Origin: Aplectana chamaeleonis
Lineage: Eukaryota; Nematoda; Chromadorea; Rhabditida; Cosmocercidae
Direction of reading: 5' to 3'
NCBI GenBank assembly: GCA_029168955.1
Contig: JAPDOI010001824.1
Coordinates: forward strand, 1 to 64,000
Length of the DNA stretch: 64,000 nucleotides
The notes beneath the pieces are model-generated. The model did not search any database. It worked only from the letters and a program-made list of their open reading frames with translations, and was not told the origin of the DNA. The translations under genes were made by a program, and so were the position numbers. Shown one piece after another: positions 19,449 to 28,677 of this stretch (its first letter is position 1; each line of letters opens with the position of its first letter).

Positions 19449-22400
19449 TTACGGTCTTCCTCTGAAATGGCCTTGATCCTGGCGTTTGAGAGGAGGACCA
19501 CCTCCTGGATGAGGTGGGACCGGTCTTTTATGAGAGGGAGCACCGGGCCTAACAGCCTGTGGCCGTCGGTTGTCTCCGTGTCCACTGTTTGATGACGCCT
19601 GACCCTGAAGTCTCAGATCACAAACTATAAAATAATGATCAATCAAACAAATATAAGAATGAAGGCTAACCAACCTCTCCCTCAGAAGGAGGAGGAGAGG
19701 GCTTTCGCGCCCTTTCCATAGCAGCGAATTCGCTGTTAAACTCGCTCATGTTAGGAGTTTCTGAATACAGTAACGTGAATTCCCCAGACTTCATGAATTC
19801 TCCCTGACGACCGCACGACAGGTTCAACATTCCCTGAAAACATGGGGAGAATGGCGAAAGTAGAAAGTCAAGATCATAATGACGAACTGACGCACCCTAT
19901 AAACATTCGTGAACCCATTTTTGATTTTTATTATGTCACCAGGTTCGTACAGATCCTGCACCTCAGCATTCATGATGGTGAACATTATTGAGCCAGAAGG
20001 ATCAGCGATCCGCATACTAATCACCATATTGCCGCTGGCGAGTCGACGAGGCGGATCTTAACACTTAGATGGTAGACAAAGAACTGTGCGCTTAGATAAT
20101 CAAATATGAGGAAATATACGGCTAAACTGTTAATCCATTCACGACCACGCCCATTTTGGGGTGACAGCATATTTGGACCACGCACAGTATTGCGCCACCA
20201 TAAACTCCGCAGCAAAACTATATGACATACCCCGATTTCCGCGGATCTGAATTTTACCTGGGTCGGGCAGAAAAACTGCAAATGCCAATCGAAGCTACAC
20301 CTTCGAAAACTCCCGGGTACGAATTTCCTATGAGGCCGGCACCCAGGGTCAAGCGGGGTTGTGAAATTTCGCAACGGAGGAGGAGGGGGGCGTCGCAGAA
20401 TTTTTGGCCCGAAATTAAAGATAAGGGGATCGCAAAATTTTTGAGCCAAAAATTAAAAACTCTGGAAGTGTTTACGTTAGAAATCACTTCCCAGTACCAA
20501 AAAATCTCAACATTTCTTGGCAAAAAAAGTAACCAAAAATTACACTTTGTGGGGGGTCGCAAAAGTTCCAAATTCTGGAAAAACATCTGATGGCGGGAGG
20601 GGGGGGGTCGCTCTGATTTCGGAAAATTACACAACGCCCCGCTTGACCCTGCCGGCACCGGAAAAAGTCGAAATTGACCGATGCTAAACTATATAACATA
20701 GCAGATGAATCTTGGGAATTTCCTGAATCTTGTAGATTTGGAATGAGAAAAATGACGGTTTCAAGATGAAAATCTATTTTACAAGAGAATGTTTCTGCTC
20801 CTTATCTTCCAAAATGCCTCGTGGAGCCATATTGTCGGAATGCGAAAGAGCTCAGATTGATCTCCCAAGCCTTATGGGCCTCAGTATTCAATCTATGAAT
20901 CAACGAATTAGACGAACTCGAGGCTGCATTGCTCTACACGTTGAAGACCAATTAGGCTGAGCAAGCGAGAGGAACGGGTAATCGTGAGGCTGGCATCAAA
21001 TTCCATGATTTCCGCTAGCGCGATCGAAAGAGCCTTGGACCTGCGTGTGGACAAATTCACAATTCTGCGAACCATTCATGAGTTCCAGAACGTTGCCCGC
21101 GAACGAATGAGAACTGCTCCACATCCTATGGACAACCAAAAGGAATCGAAGCTCCAATTCGCCCGAGTGAACATGCAAATCGATGGGGAAAAGGTGGTTC
21201 CTCTCTTCAGTCTTGATGTTAAACGACCTCGTAGGAAAATAACTTCTTAGATTGTGTTCTCGGACGAGAAAAAGTTCAACTTAGACGGGCCTGATGGATT
21301 CAACTCGTACTGCGAAAGGACCCACTCACGTTCCTGAAGAGGAACTTCGGAGGAGGTTTGATGAGTTGGGCGGCATTCAGCTGGTACGGCAAGCTAGACA
21401 TTGCCTTCATACCTTGCAGCATGAACTCTGCCGATAACCAGAACGTGCTAAGAGATCACCTGTCTTTTTTAAGACGCCATCGTCTTGTATTCCAGCAGGA
21501 AAATGCGTCCATTCATGTGAGCCGGTCGACTCTGGGTCGGTTCCAAGCCAATCATGTCGAAATACTTGAATAGCCCGACTGTTCGCCGGATTTCAACCCG
21601 ATGGAAAACTTATGGGGTATACATGCGCGACGCATGTACGCACATGTCAAGCAGTACCCGTAGCTCAACTAAAGGAGATCGCCGAGTTTTAACCTTGACG
21701 CGGCGACAAAAATGTTTTCAAACATTATCGTCGCGGCGTCGGTTGCAGCTCGCTGGCAGCGTTCAAGTCCATGTGAGTTTAAGTCGCAGCGTCAAAACAC
21801 CCCCCCCCCCTCGTCGCCCTTCACGCTGCGTCTGTCGCCCCGTCGGCGAATGTAATCGATATTGCATCACTCATCGCTGCGAGCAACGCCGCGACTTGAA
21901 CTCTATCCTCCCCGTAAGGGAAGCCGTTATCGCCGAGTGGGTCGCAATTGAAGGTGGCGTCCTTACGAACTTAGTAAACATTATGCCAAACAGATTATTC
22001 GACGTTAACCTGCGCCAGGGTAACTCCACTGACTACTGAATCCATGCTACTGATTGTTATAATAAACGGATTAGTACAGGGCCTGTAAAATTGAAGCTTT
22101 GGCCGTATCCTCTGCAACGTCATATAGTCTTACATCCGTCAATTTCGACACTTTCCGGTTCGCATATTCTTATGAAAATTTGTAGCCAGGGATTTTGAAG
22201 GTAGCCGCGTCGATTGACTTTTGCAGTTTTCCTGCTTAGCCCAGGCGAAATCCAGAACCGCAAAAATCGAGGTATGTCACATAGTTTTGCCACACAGTCT
22301 GTATCGCGTACCGCCGGTGGAATGCTTTTGACTGTTTAGCATGCCATTACAAAGTTTTTTTTTGTCTACATGTATGCTGTGGCACGATAGGGACATCAAA

Positions 22401-24010
22401 CTGAAGCGTTTTCGAAAACATGAAGAGGATTCTAACAATAAGTTCTTTTCATTAGGCTGCTACGGAAGTTCTACTCAGAAAAAGGTCGACGAATTCCCCT
22501 TGTCTGTCTGTGATCCTTCGATCAAGTGTGGACTGCTCTTCGAAAATACAACTATTCCTTGATTCTTTAGCTTCTAAAGAACTTTGAAAACTTGGGCCGT
22601 TTCAAATTCCGTATATAATCCAATAGAAAGGTTTGTGTTTCAGGAATCTCTATATATCTCTGGTCTTCTCCTTGCTACCTATTAGAACTTTCCAAGTGTC
22701 TGGAACATCTGAACCAGTAAATTTTTAATTTCAATGGCGGAGAGTGTTCACGAAAGTCCTCAAAGGGGCTAAGATTGCGTTCATCCAATGGAGGGGATTG
22801 CCTGTATTTTACCGAGAAAATGTCGGGAACCTACCGCCTCGGTGCCGGACCGGGGCCAAAGCGAGAGATTTCTGGCATATTCACAGTAGAATCAAGGCAG
22901 TGCCTGAATTCCGCCAAGAACCCACTGTCTCTACCAGACGAAAATGCGGCTACGCCAGGGCTCTGCTGCGAATCTACCGTGATTTTTGTCACCGCGTAAG
23001 AAGATTCGAACTACTCACCCTTACCAATCCATCGCATTGTAGTCTGTCACGTTAGCGACTGAGCCATCGCTGCTGCACCGAAGCGCTTTCATTGCAACGA
23101 TGGATGTGCTATCGTGATATTTTGACGAAGAAACCGCAGAAACTTCCCGGTATTTTCGCCGTGAATTCGGTGCGGATTCGCGGCAGACACCTACTGGGTA
23201 AATTTGCATCATTTTCTAAACCCTTTGGCGACTCGCGGTATTTTTCGCGTCAAACGTACGGTAGAATCCAGGCACGCGGTTAATTCTCGGTGAATTCAAG
23301 GCAACAACTTTCGGACTTGGAGCACTTGATCAGTTAGGCTCTCGATTATACCTACCATGGGTCAACCCAAACCCAGAATTCGGTTGATGAATCCAGTTCC
23401 AGGAGAATGCGACCAGTAAATAGGATTTTAGCTACCATCTACCCATTCCTAGAATGCGTTACTAGTGGAGCTCTAAGCATGTTCGCTCATTCTGTGAGTA
23501 CCGTAATCCTTGTATATCAATGTAATTCTTAATCATTTTCTGCAACAGTAAGGTCTCATACCTCACGAAAACTCCAGGTGGGCTTCAACTATTCCAGACC
23601 AATCTAACCAAGCCGAACTTTTGACAAAACGAAATGTGACAAAATTTTGTTGTCAAATACCAAGCTTTTTTGAGCGTGACAACCGCACCATAACCGCATG
23701 ATTACAACTGCATCTCACACCTTAGTTTTTCCTCAATTCTTGGGCACCCTTAGGCGAACATTCACTACTTCACTTCCATTTTGAAAAGAGGTAGAGCCAA
23801 AAGACCTCAACTGAAATGCTGAGCAGAGCTGACAGCGATTTTAGTAATCTACACCGGATAGTTGTTTAAGAGATGAGATAAAAACGCACGATTCTCTAAA
23901 ACGATTCCGAACGTGTTGATCGAATTCATCTGAGGAGCTAATGATGCGATCTTAACGTATCCATCATTCTGCTGCGGCGGCGCATGACCGTGAGCATGGT
24001 TGGCCGCCAT
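19449..24010 (-). CDS. SOSS complex subunit B homologue (OB-fold single-strand DNA-binding protein), 4 coding exons
   Basis: This is the one complete host gene I can model. Coding exons, 5' to 3' on the minus strand: 24010-23890, 20056-19896, 19833-19675, 19604-19449; they join in frame to 198 aa, the usual length of SOSS-B (about 200-211 aa). Exon 1 gives GYVKIASLAPQMNSINTFGI then VLEN; exon 2 gives MVISMRIADPSGSIMFTI and LYEPGDIIKIKNGFTNVYR; exon 3 gives GMLNLSCGRQGEFMKSGEF and LLYSETPNMSEFNSEF. These are the strands of the OB fold and fit the family without gaps. Exon 4 is a Gly/Pro/Arg-rich tail ending QGHFRGRP. In other animals the protein binds single-stranded DNA at breaks in the nucleus within the SOSS complex with INTS3. 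Introns 2 (62 nt) and 3 (70 nt) are short and end in TTTTCAG and CTTCAG. Intron 1 is 3833 bp, swollen by transposons. Its inferred acceptor (GTGTTAAG) and the donors GTGCGT are not canonical; phase and length support them. Confidence 0.85.
20344..20651. mobile_element. hAT-like MITE with exact 8-bp duplication CCGGCACC
   Basis: Ends CAGGGTCAAGCGGGGTTG and its near-complement CAACGCCCCGCTTGACCCTG, flanked by CCGGCACC on both sides (20336-20343, 20652-20659). It sits inside the left TIR of the Tc1-like element, which closes up perfectly when the insert and one duplication are removed in thought. Length 308 bp, no coding. A second, older copy is at 24734-25060. Confidence 0.85.
20814..22039 (+). 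pseudogene. Tc1-like transposase, broken by stops and an insertion
   Basis: The frame starts MPRGAILSECERAQIDL with the first helix-turn-helix (SIQSMNQRIRRTRGCIAL), then a second DNA-binding part (AIERALDLRVDKFTILRTIH). The catalytic domain begins IVFSDEKKFNLDGPDGFNSY (first Asp at about 21265), continues MMSWAAFSWYGKLDIAFIPC and FQQENASIHVSRS where the second catalytic Asp is replaced by Glu, and reaches CSPDFNPMENLWG with the final acidic residue. Several stops (for example at 20957, 21249, 21336) and a 241-bp insertion break it; after the insertion it resumes GGVLTNLVNIMPNRLFDVN and ends GNSTDY. It cannot be active. Confidence 0.8.
21688..21928. mobile_element. 241-bp insertion in the Tc1-like transposase, relative of 38290-38480
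   Basis: ATCGCCGAGT occurs at both borders (21678-21687, 21929-21938), consistent with a 9-10 bp duplication. Internal text (AACCTTGACGCGGCG, then ACATTATCGTCGCGGCGTCG, and GAATGTAATCGATATTGCA) matches the reverse complement of 38290-38480. Caution: TCGCCGAG also sits next to the homologous end of the 38-kb copy, so part of the apparent duplication may belong to the element. Confidence 0.6.
22291..23889. other. Remainder of SOSS-B intron 1, no further element resolved
   Basis: No exon-like frame in phase was found here, and none is needed because exons 1 and 2 join in frame with the conserved length. Short related blocks at 22840-22990 and 23125-23290 (GTAGAATCAAGGCA and GTAGAATCCAGGCA; TACCGTGATTTTTGTCACCG) suggest an old dispersed repeat. 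Confidence 0.35.
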
Positions 24011-24031
24011 CTCTCCTGAAAAAGCGATCAT
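24008..24031 (-). promoter_or_regulatory. Probable trans-splice (or 5' splice) acceptor of the SOSS-B gene
   Basis: The minus strand reads GATCGCTTTTTCAG, then GAGAG, then ATGG. TTTTTCAG five bases before the start codon is the normal place for a nematode spliced-leader acceptor. It could equally be the 3' end of a 5'-UTR intron. Confidence 0.55.
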
Positions 24032-24193
24032 GCATAGAGAAAAGGGGTTTTAACGAAGCGCAACAGACACGAAACTCTGTGGAAGCCGCTCAAGGTGCTG
24101 CAAAAAGGAACCACCGACATCGTTATATAGGCTATTTCTGTAGGAATTCAGCAGACGAACGAACATGAGCAGGTGGATTCCTTAAGGGCAGAT

Positions 24194-24640
24194 ACACCAT
24201 CGCAAACGTGGTTGAGGTAACAACATGAAAAGAAGCGTGCGGCTTATACACAATGCCTACACATTTCGAAGCGTTTAAAACGACCCACAATGCCGCTACA
24301 ACAGCAGCAAGTTCTACCCCGCCCGTATTTTCAAGCCACCATGTGCATGGCCTTCCCCTCCAAAACTAGGATGCTAAGCCATCTCCACCATCGGTGACGA
24401 GTACTTGTTAAGCAATCCACGAACAATACCGATGACCGAGATCGCCTAACATCCTTGTTTTGGAGGGGTAGAGCAAATACAGCGAGCGTGAAAAAACAGA
24501 CGGGGCCAAGCTTTCTACTCCTGTTAGGCCACTATGAGTGGTTTTTGACGCTTCGAAACGCGCAGGCATTGTGTTCTAAACCGCACGGTTCGATTAACGT
24601 TGTTATATCAACCACGTTTACGATCATATATGCTGCCTCT
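24194..24640. mobile_element. Palindromic MITE, about 450 bp, just upstream of the SOSS-B start
   Basis: Arms of about 200 bp: CGTGGTTGAGGTAACAAC near 24207 pairs with GTTGTTATATCAACCACG near 24600, CACAATGCCTACACATTTCG with CGAAACGCGCAGGCATTGTG, and CCCCTCCAAAACTAGGATG with CATCCTTGTTTTGGAGGGG. Identity between arms is well below perfect, so it is not young. It may affect the promoter or outron of the host gene. Confidence 0.65.
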
Positions 24641-24733
24641 AAGCACAACAAGACCAGGCAATAAGGAATCACAGCCAACTCGTCAGAAAACTCAAGAGCT
24701 GGTGAAGAGAACTCTAAGCTCTTCGATTTTCGC

Positions 24734-25060
24734 CAGGGTCAAGCGGGTTGCGAAATTTCGCAACGGGGTGGGGGAAGTCTCAAAAAATTCGGACCAAAAA
24801 TTAAAATTTGATGAGGACATCACGAAAATCCTCGCTATTTTTGCTCGCCAAAGGTAGGGAACGTAGCATAGCTCAAGTTTCAGACGCTCGATCCCGAGTA
24901 CTGAACGAATGTTCGGCGTCTGACAATCAAATATAAACCTCCCAGGTATCGAGTCTCGGGGCGGGGATCACAAAAATTTTGTTTTTCGGAAAACGATTTT
25001 GATGGTCGGGGGGGGGTCGCTCCGTTTTCGAAAAAATACGCAACGCCCCGCTTAACCTTG
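24734..25060. mobile_element. hAT-like MITE, older copy of the 20344 family
   Basis: Starts CAGGGTCAAGCGGGTTGCG and ends CGCAACGCCCCGCTTAACCTTG (positions to 25060), with the shared interior CAACGGGGTGGGGG and GGGGGGGGTCGCTCC-like runs. The flanking 8-mers do not match, so the duplication has decayed. Confidence 0.65.
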
Positions 25061-25155
25061 TCCATATTTCCGTGGAGTAAAACAGCGGCCATGTTGGAGA
25101 GGTAAGTAGGTTTCGTAGGAGATTCTCTATACGACGACAACTTCTCCAAACTCTT

Positions 25156-25407
25156 TTATAGTTTCTTTTGTGGCAATTCACATGATCGACAATTCCTTGA
25201 TAAGTTATAGACGTCTACATCATTGATTCCCAGAGACAGAGGATACACAAAAACTCCTGATTGTTGGATCCGGTAGCCAGAACCCTGGTGCATAGAGCGG
25301 AGTATCATGTAGCGTTGACCGGCGTGTTGTAATGGTTCCTTTGCCCCAGAAAAAGCTGGTAAGGAGACTAGATCTCTTTTAGACACTTCTGGATGATTCA
25401 ATATGAC
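25156..25407 (-). CDS. Candidate terminal exon of an unknown host gene upstream of SOSS-B
   Basis: The minus strand after a possible acceptor (TGAATCATCCAG at about 25408) reads AAGTGTCT as part of EVSKRDLVSLPAFSGAKEPL, continuing AGQRYMILRSMHQGSGYRIQ, SGVFVYPLSLGINDVDVYN and LSRNCRSCELPQKKL, then a stop. The composition is that of an ordinary protein and the frame is free of repeats. I do not recognise the family and found no upstream exons. If real, it lies 1.1 kb upstream of SOSS-B on the same strand with two MITEs between them. Confidence 0.3.
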   Translation of the reverse strand, partial: VILNHPEVSKRDLVSLPAFSGAKEPLQHAGQRYMILRSMHQGSGYRIQQSGVFVYPLSLGINDVDVYNLSRNCRSCELPQKKL

Positions 25408-25409
25408 AA

Positions 25410-26240
25410 AAGAAGGGAATCGAAACGAGTGTAAAACGATCAAGGATATTAAAGGGGGAAAGGAACACAGGAGGGTTGTAAAAATTAAAACTGGAGGTTT
25501 AAGAAACAAAATATATTTTTTTAGTTGTATAAAAATATTTGTTTGCTACATAGTATCACATAAAACATGTTTTGTTCGATATAGCATTTTTAATTTTACA
25601 GAAAAACCCTTGGTTTAAAAAACAAAACGAAAACCAGCAAGCCAAGGTCGGAATCGGCAAGACTTCCCATTAAGAAGCTGTTCGTATATTTCCTCCTAAT
25701 ACACTACACCCCAAAAAGACATTGGTTTCAGAGAAGAAAGAACAAAAACAAAAAGGAGAGGAACAGATACTCTGGCAAAAACTCGTTTGCGACCCCGTAA
25801 GAGATTCGGGAAATTTTTGGGTCGGAGGGTCGCCGATTTGGGGGAATCAGTGGGCGGGGCTGGGAATCGGAGGTGGCGTTACTCAATGCGTGCTGGGTCG
25901 CGTGCGCAGTGCCGCCAGACGATACGACAGCACCGACGTAACGTTGTAGCCAAAAAATCAAACCAGCGGTACATACGAGCCGTCTCGGGGTGGGGCTAGA
26001 CCGATTTATTCCATTGTCGAAGTGTGCACTCCTCGGGCTCTGCCTTCGAGGTTGAGTGGAATGGGCGGAGTGCCTGCACTTGGCCGCTCCTGCACCAACA
26101 TGGGTGCTCCTATCCTGGGAGCAGGCAAGAGGCGGAGCATTCAGTAGAATTGATTGACTTTGGAGAGCACAGAAAGTGCAGACATGGCTAGGGTCCCAGG
26201 TGAGCGTATAGCGGTTGGCATAGGAGTAGGGAGGGGGCGC
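25410..26240. other. No gene recognised; GC-rich block 25790-26110
   Basis: 25845-25870 holds a GTGGGCGGGGCTGGG string and the block gives long open frames on the minus strand (25728-26333), but the predicted protein is low in structure and Pro/Ser/Arg-biased, so I do not call it. Confidence 0.3.
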
Positions 26241-26540
26241 ACGTGTCGTGTATGGCGTTATCGGGATTCTCGTCTCGTGGTTTAGCATCCCGTTCCCGAA
26301 TAGTGACCCGTTTCGCAAAGCCCAGGGAGACATTGCACGTTCGCCGTCGGAGGTTGCATCGTCCCTTCGGTGACGTCATCAGTCGCTTTAGCATCCCGTA
26401 CACTCAATCGTTTCTTACGACGGCGTACGTATGTGTTGTTTTCGATCATTTGGGATGCTCACTCAATCGTTCTGACGGCGCGCAATGTATGTGCGTTTTC
26501 GATCAACGGATAGTTTGGCACGCCTCTCGCTAACGAAGAG
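26240..26540. repeat. Two imperfect tandem units around CACTCAATCGTT, with a TGACGTCA site
   Basis: ACACTCAATCGTTTCTTACG at 26400-26419 and CACTCAATCGTTCTGACG at 26461-26478 start two related blocks, each followed by GTATGTG and TTTTCGATCA. TGACGTCA at 26370-26377 is a perfect CRE-type palindrome, which could be functional or chance. Confidence 0.4.
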
Positions 26541-26619
26541 CTGTCAGAGTAAAGAAAACTGAAGGATTAAAGGATTTGATTTGCGGTAGGGCGCAAATGA
26601 CGAACAGGGCGTGGAAGTT

Positions 26620-28045
26620 GGCGGCTGAACTCAGAGTCGCCAGTAAACCTACAACAAAAACATTTGGCTGCTGGGCACCCGCGGGACCATGAGGGGGTGT
26701 CGCCGTTGGATAGATTCGCGTTTTACTGTATTTTGTATTGGAGCACCTTTTTTCTTCTGCGCTCACACTCGTTTCGCTAGTGGTAGACATTTAGTTTTTC
26801 CTTTGCTTCCGAGCATTTCTCACTGAAAAGTTTGAGTTTGAATCTCAATACATAATAAGCAAAGTGGTAGGCTCTGACAAAGGATGCATAGATTTCAAAC
26901 ATTTATGCTGAACAAGAAAGCGATATAAAAATGGGAAGAATTATATTTGCTGACCATCTGAACCGAAGTAGCTTACGGATTACGAAAACCCAGGCTCCTA
27001 AGCAGATTTACATTGCGCAATCATCACACATGTCGTTTCCTCACCTCAGTATCGATGCACGTATTTCTGGATTGCCCACAGTGCGCATAACAACTACGCA
27101 ATAATACCAATAAGCCCTGGTTGATTCTACATAGCACAAAATCTAGTGAAAGAAATCAACTAAAGCGAAACAAAGGATGCCACGTGAGTTTGCCGTGAGG
27201 GGAGGAATGGGATGAAAAAGGTAGCCAAGAGATGGGAACACTGGCACTCATGCAGACCTGGAAGGGGTTCCCGCTTCCCTGTCACCATTTGATAGAAGAC
27301 AACAGTAAGCTTGTCAGCGTCGGTAGGTATTAGCTGAATAGGTGCTGGTAGGTGGCAAAGTAACTGATGAGTAGAATATAGTAAAGTAGAATATCTGGCC
27401 AGATTTTAGCAAAAAAACGCGTTTGACGATCGTAGCGGTGTGCTAATAGAATTCAATATATGTTAGCAGATTAATCGGACGACTACAGTGGAATATCTGA
27501 CGATTAGAACAGTAATAGCGGTTTTGTAGCGGAATATCTGACGATCATAGCTAGATATGGAATAGGTTTCAGCTGAATATCTGGTGCATTCCAGTGGAGA
27601 ATATTTGACGACTAGAGGCCTAATTCCTCCCGGTTTTAGCAGAGGTAATCTGACGATCATAGCGTAATAGCAGTCCCGAGCCTTGGTAGTTATCAGTCCA
27701 TTCGGATATGTGAAAAATAGAATAACATGTTTTTATTTTGTAAAAGAAACCGAAAACACCGATTGATTGAGTTCAGAGCATTTCAAGGTGAATAGAAGTG
27801 ATTGAAGTCCTGATATCTGAACTCGGGTATCACTAAAATTAAGCGTAAACGGCTATATAAAGTAGTGGAAATGTTGGAACTTGGTGACGGTTCCCAGCCG
27901 AGCACTAGCGGGAAACGGTGCTCCAATGCGAAATACAGTAATGCGCGAATCTATCCAACGGCGACACCCCCCTCATGGTCCCGCGGGTGCCCAGCAGCCA
28001 AATGTTTTTGTTGTAGGTTTACTGGCGACTCTGAACTCAGCGGTC
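26620..28045. repeat. Inverted repeat pair 26620-26760 and 27903-28045
   Basis: About 140 bp in opposite orientation with few differences: GCGGGACCATGAGGGGGTGT in the left arm against ACACCCCCCTCATGGTCCCGC in the right, plus CCAGTAAACCTACAACAAAA and its complement. The arms are 1.14 kb apart. They may be the ends of one element or two copies of a MITE. Between them lie a minisatellite (27370-27680) and nothing else recognised. Confidence 0.6.
27370..27680. repeat. Degenerate minisatellite, unit about 41 bp
   Basis: GGAATATCTGACGAT recurs with variants at about 27491, 27532, 27576 and 27601 and 27655, each followed by CATAGC- or TAGAAC-like text. Open frames across it are by-products. Confidence 0.55.
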
Positions 28046-28677
28046 GGGGTCTGCATTCAACAATCTCAAAGACACCGGTCAGGTATGGAACGATGGCTAA
28101 TATTTCAAATTTCTGCTGAGATGCTGAAGCCAGATTTGAAAAATCAATACCATAGACTATCTCCCATCGAGCGACAGCCCCCCCCCCTGAAATTTCCTAT
28201 CGATTTCTGTGATAATCGATTGAATCGATAATCTAAAAACTCGGTAGAGGTTTGGGACGAAGATTTCTACCGACAGTGAGTCATTTCGAAGATGATGAAT
28301 CCTTCCTGGTCAATTCTAGCTCGCTGTTTCCGAATCTGACAACGGACTTTGATGCCGACACCGCTGAACGAAGTTATACGCGTTTTCGCCTCGAGAAAAG
28401 GTGTTTGTACCCAATACCCAACATCGGCCAATTTTTAGGGTGTTCGAAAAAGACCTTTCGGATTCGACGCAACATTTTTGACTAGGCGTTATGTAGGGTT
28501 CTATACGCGAATCTGGGGTCTTTTTGTCGCTATACATAGGGTTACTGTAGGCTACGGCAGGGAAAATGCCTTTTAACTGGAGTTACCTACCTTAAAGGCA
28601 GTGGTCGCGCTCAAATATGCTCGTCTTCTTTTTCTCTTTAAACCCTTTTCTGGGTATAGAGTAGTAGAACCTATAAG

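Larger units (their letters stand above)
20212..22290 (+). mobile_element. Tc1-like transposon with long TIRs, interrupted twice, in intron 1 of the SOSS-B gene
   Basis: The outer ends CAAAACTATATGACATACCC (20213 onward) and, as complement, CAAAACTATGTGACATACCT (to about 22289) begin inverted repeats of roughly 170 bp that continue through AAAACTGCAAA and end near GACCGATGCTAAACTATATA (20676-20695) and its partner at 22119-22149. The left arm is split by a 308-bp hAT-like insertion (20344-20651) and the coding part by a 241-bp insertion (21688-21928). Without them the element is about 1.5 kb, normal for Tc1. It lies opposite to the host gene. A related end is seen at 61762-61800. Confidence 0.75.

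Noticed and set aside
23850..24031. Reading exon 1 of SOSS-B from the ATG at 24031 and through to 23849
   Set aside because: The upstream ATG lies before the TTTTTCAG acceptor, and the extension past 23890 reads into the intron after the GTGCGT donor.
25728..26333. 201-codon minus-strand frame
   Set aside because: Pro/Ser/Arg-biased product in a GC-rich block, no domain, probably compositional.
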